Assembly (NCBI GenBank): GCA_002449915.1 | Contig: DJXY01000064.1 | Location: 1-6,247 of the forward strand | Reading direction: 5' to 3' | DNA from: Oribacterium sp. UBA6992 | GTDB lineage: Bacteria > Bacillota > Clostridia > Lachnospirales > Lachnospiraceae | DNA length: 6,247 nucleotides | Shown: piece after piece, positions 4,362 to 6,247 of the stretch | Position numbering within the stretch: the first letter of the stretch is position 1 | Layout of the letters: the number at the start of each line of letters is the position of its first letter | Notes under the pieces: generated by a model | The model's input: the letters and a program-made list of their open reading frames with translations, nothing else | The model's database searches: none | What the model was told of the DNA's origin: nothing | Program-made: the position numbers and the translations under genes

Positions 4362-6247
4362 ATGGATAAGCAGAATCAACAGAATGAGCAATACCGGCAA
4401 AGTGGGCAATACCAGCAGAATCAGCAAACGCAGCAGCATGAGCAGAACACGCAGAGCGATCAAAATAATCAAAACAAGATAGAGTCGGATCAGACAACGA
4501 TCCGTAAGCATATTGACGAGATCCGCAGAATCGGAAACATTCGCGAGGAACGGGTGCCGATCCAGGCAGATATTTATAATCTCAAAGACCCCGAGATTAA
4601 GGCACAGCAGGATGCGTTTCGGCAGAGGGTCGAGACGGAAAAGCTGGATCAGAAGCTCGCGGAAAAACAGAAGCTGGAGGAGCTGGGGCTCACAGAGGAG
4701 GAGTACCGTAAGGCACAGCAGGATGCGGCCCGGAAAGAGCAGGAGTCGCAGCTTGAGAAGCTTCAAAGCGTAAAAAAAGAGGAGCAGCTGGAGCGTCTCC
4801 GGATGCAGCGGGAGGAAGCCATGAAAACCTGTACCCGTGGCAAGTCCCGTAAGGCAAAGCACCTCGAGGAGGGTGATCTTGAGGAGGAGTCTCTGGATCT
4901 GGAGGAGCCGGTAGAACGCCCGGCGGAGAATTTGCGTGAAAGCGCGGTGGAAGGTCCGGCAGGAGACATAGCAGTAAATCCGCCCGAAGCGGAGGCAGTA
5001 CGACCAGTAGAGATCGATGCAGCTTCGGAACAAAGGGCTGATACAACATCAGATCAAAACACGGTTCCGGCATCAGAGAAACCAATCCGGGAGCTTGCCG
5101 AGGAGTTTGATAAGGCCGAGGCGATCCGCAGGCGGGAGCTTTCTGAAAATAAAGCGCAGGTAGAGCTTGACGCCAGGGCAAAAGAAGCAGAAACCAGGGA
5201 GCAAGAGCAAAGAGAGTACCAGGACCAGCTTAAGCTTATGGCGGATCTTCAGAGGTGGAATAAGGAGGATCAGGACAGGGCTGCCCGGGAGCAGTCGGAA
5301 TATGAACGGAAACGCGCGGAATCAAGGCGGCAGGAGCAGATGGAGCAGCTTCGGATGCAGAAGCGCACCCGCAAAAAAGGTGGATATACAGAAGCGGAGG
5401 CAGGCACAGACCCGGACGCAAGTAACAAGCGACCTGCAGCAGCTTCTGCACATGACACCCCGATTCCGGCATCCACTGTATCCAAAGAGACCGAGGGACA
5501 CCGCCCGCATGGCAGGATGGTGAAACGTGTCACAAATCATCCGGCAATCGGTGGAACCGGAACGGAATTTGAAGCTTTAGAGGAAGCCGGGTCCGAGACC
5601 GGAATGAACCATACATCCGTAAGCGCTGGAGAGAGTCAGAGGATTGCGCCGTATCCGATCCGGGCTGACCGCCACACAGGGCATATTAAGGAGGAGTTTT
5701 GGGATCATACCGACGAGGGACATCATCCGGGCATGGTAGTCTTAGCTGTGATCGGTGTTGTGCTTTTGCTCGAAGTGGTTTTTACATTGCTGTTTACATT
5801 CAATGCAGGTTTCCGGAAAAATGCCGAAGGGTTTATCAACTGGGCCGGACCGCAGATCCCCGGGGTGCGCCATTTTTTTCCAGACGACGCCGGCACGGGA
5901 AACGGTGACGGCGATGCGCAGGCCGCGGGTGACGCAGATGGCAGCGGTGCGGAAGAGGCAATGGACGGCGCGGTCAGGCTGATGTTTGGCGGTGATGTTT
6001 ACCTCTCGGAGTATGTCCTCAACGCCTATCAGAGTAAGGGCGACATCACCGGAGTCGTATCTCAGGACTACCTCGACGCAATCAGCCACGCGGACTTTTT
6101 TATGGCGAATGAAGAATTTCCGTTCAGTACCCGCGGGGACGCGGCGGAAAACAAGCAGTATACATTCAGAGTGGATCCTGCGCATGTAAATATTTTAAGT
6201 GAGATGGGCCTTAAGCTTGTGACGCTTGCCAATAATCACACGCTGGA
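4362..6247 (+). CDS. CapA-family membrane protein with long coiled-coil N-terminus (3' partial)
   Basis: The reading frame is open for 628 codons and runs off the window. Residues 1-45 are Gln/Asn-rich. Residues 46-160 and 240-340 are strongly charged predicted coiled coil, separated by an acidic, Pro-containing linker. A single transmembrane helix spans about 458-480, with E471 inside it. A Gly/Asp/Ala-rich linker (about 507-536) follows. From about 538 a CapA/PgsA-type (PGA_cap, metallophosphatase-fold) domain begins: GGDVYLSE with D545, NEEFPFSTRG with N583-E584, then KQYTFRVDP and LANNHTLD with N625-H626. These are the family's metal-site positions. There is no signal peptide, so a type II topology with the coiled coil inside and the enzyme domain outside is likely (inference). 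Related proteins act in poly-gamma-glutamate synthesis or export, but many lone CapA-like proteins have no known role, and no capB/capC is visible here. The start is fixed by GAGG at 4353-4356; the nearby ATGs at 4351 and 4358 soon meet stops. Confidence 0.85.
   Translation, partial: MDKQNQQNEQYRQSGQYQQNQQTQQHEQNTQSDQNNQNKIESDQTTIRKHIDEIRRIGNIREERVPIQADIYNLKDPEIKAQQDAFRQRVETEKLDQKLAEKQKLEELGLTEEEYRKAQQDAARKEQESQLEKLQSVKKEEQLERLRMQREEAMKTCTRGKSRKAKHLEEGDLEEESLDLEEPVERPAENLRESAVEGPAGDIAVNPPEAEAVRPVEIDAASEQRADTTSDQNTVPASEKPIRELAEEFDKAEAIRRRELSENKAQVELDARAKEAETREQEQREYQDQLKLMADLQRWNKEDQDRAAREQSEYERKRAESRRQEQMEQLRMQKRTRKKGGYTEAEAGTDPDASNKRPAAASAHDTPIPASTVSKETEGHRPHGRMVKRVTNHPAIGGTGTEFEALEEAGSETGMNHTSVSAGESQRIAPYPIRADRHTGHIKEEFWDHTDEGHHPGMVVLAVIGVVLLLEVVFTLLFTFNAGFRKNAEGFINWAGPQIPGVRHFFPDDAGTGNGDGDAQAAGDADGSGAEEAMDGAVRLMFGGDVYLSEYVLNAYQSKGDITGVVSQDYLDAISHADFFMANEEFPFSTRGDAAENKQYTFRVDPAHVNILSEMGLKLVTLANNHTL
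4598..4727 (+). repeat. 19-bp exact direct repeat 111 bp apart inside the CapA-like gene
   Basis: TAAGGCACAGCAGGATGCG occurs at 4598-4616 and again at 4709-4727. The offset of 111 bases is exactly 37 codons, so both copies encode KAQQDA (residues 80-85 and 117-122). The sequence between and after the copies has diverged apart from scattered Glu/Lys/Arg. This suggests an old in-frame duplication or conversion within the coiled coil. Confidence 0.8.
4713..5360 (+). repeat. Two divergent 32-residue coiled-coil repeats in the CapA-like protein
   Basis: Residues 118-149 (4713-4808) and 302-333 (5265-5360) align without gaps. They share about 13 of 32 identities by eye and end in EQLERLRMQ and EQMEQLRMQ respectively. 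Each is followed by a basic patch (RGKSRKAK from 159; KRTRKK from 334). The pattern suggests that the cytoplasmic region grew by duplicating a module of charged helix plus basic cluster. Low complexity inflates such matches, so the homology is moderate evidence only. Confidence 0.5.

Noticed and set aside
4380..4480. CRISPR-like or microsatellite repeat in the Gln/Asn codon run
   Set aside because: The repeats are irregular CAG/CAA/AAT codons in an open frame, without constant repeat units or spacers.
4335..5033. Long minus-strand Leu-rich open frame (232 codons) opposite the CapA-like gene
   Set aside because: The Leu runs are the complement of Glu/Gln/Lys-rich codons (GAG and CAG read as CTC and CTG). 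The + strand frame continues to a recognisable CapA domain, so this is a shadow.
5167..5523. Plus-strand open frame (118 codons) inside the CapA-like gene
   Set aside because: It is an Arg/Ser-rich out-of-frame reading of the coiled-coil region, with no family signal.
5868..5970. Calcium-binding (EF-hand or dockerin-like) motif in the Gly/Asp-rich linker of the CapA-like protein
   Set aside because: Spacing of the Asp residues does not fit the DxDxDG loop; an acidic low-complexity linker is the simpler reading.

Overview
This window reads like a chromosomal segment of a Gram-positive anaerobe of the class Clostridia, most likely Lachnospiraceae. The reasons are the Bacillus/Clostridium-type PhoP-PhoR pair, the purine-rich Shine-Dalgarno sites (GAGG or GAGGG about 8 bases before two of the starts, 5 bases before a third), a Rho-independent terminator with a clean U-tract, a lone CapA-family protein, and a roughly balanced base composition. 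The family assignments come from motifs; the taxonomic placement is inference.

Layout: all genes are on the + strand. Positions 1-250 are a regulatory region. It carries a striking array of TTTACA hexamers phased exactly every 11 bases (11, 22, 44 and 55, with a decayed copy at 33), which is how a PhoP (OmpR-family) binding box looks. A leader of roughly 170 bases follows. Positions 251-1987 encode a Na+/phosphate cotransporter-family protein with a C-terminal PhoU-like domain. A 178-base gap holds a sigma-70-like promoter. Positions 2166-2840 (response regulator) and 2837-4183 (sensor histidine kinase) form an overlapping phoP-phoR type operon. Positions 4184-4361 hold two hairpins, a possible promoter and a strong intrinsic terminator that ends only 11 bases before the next start codon. 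From 4362 to the window end runs an incomplete gene for an unusual protein: a Gln/Asn-rich and then highly charged coiled-coil region of about 457 residues, one transmembrane helix, an acidic linker, and the start of a CapA/PgsA-type metallophosphatase domain.

How the genes fit together: the two-component system probably senses phosphate shortage, and its regulator probably binds the 11-base-phased array to switch on the Na+/Pi cotransporter. The transporter's PhoU-like domain could feed back on transport or on the kinase. The CapA-like gene appears to be a separate unit, insulated or attenuated by the terminator hairpin. Its large repeat-containing cytoplasmic region is the least explained part of the window. 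I see no tRNA, rRNA, CRISPR array, insertion sequence or phage gene.
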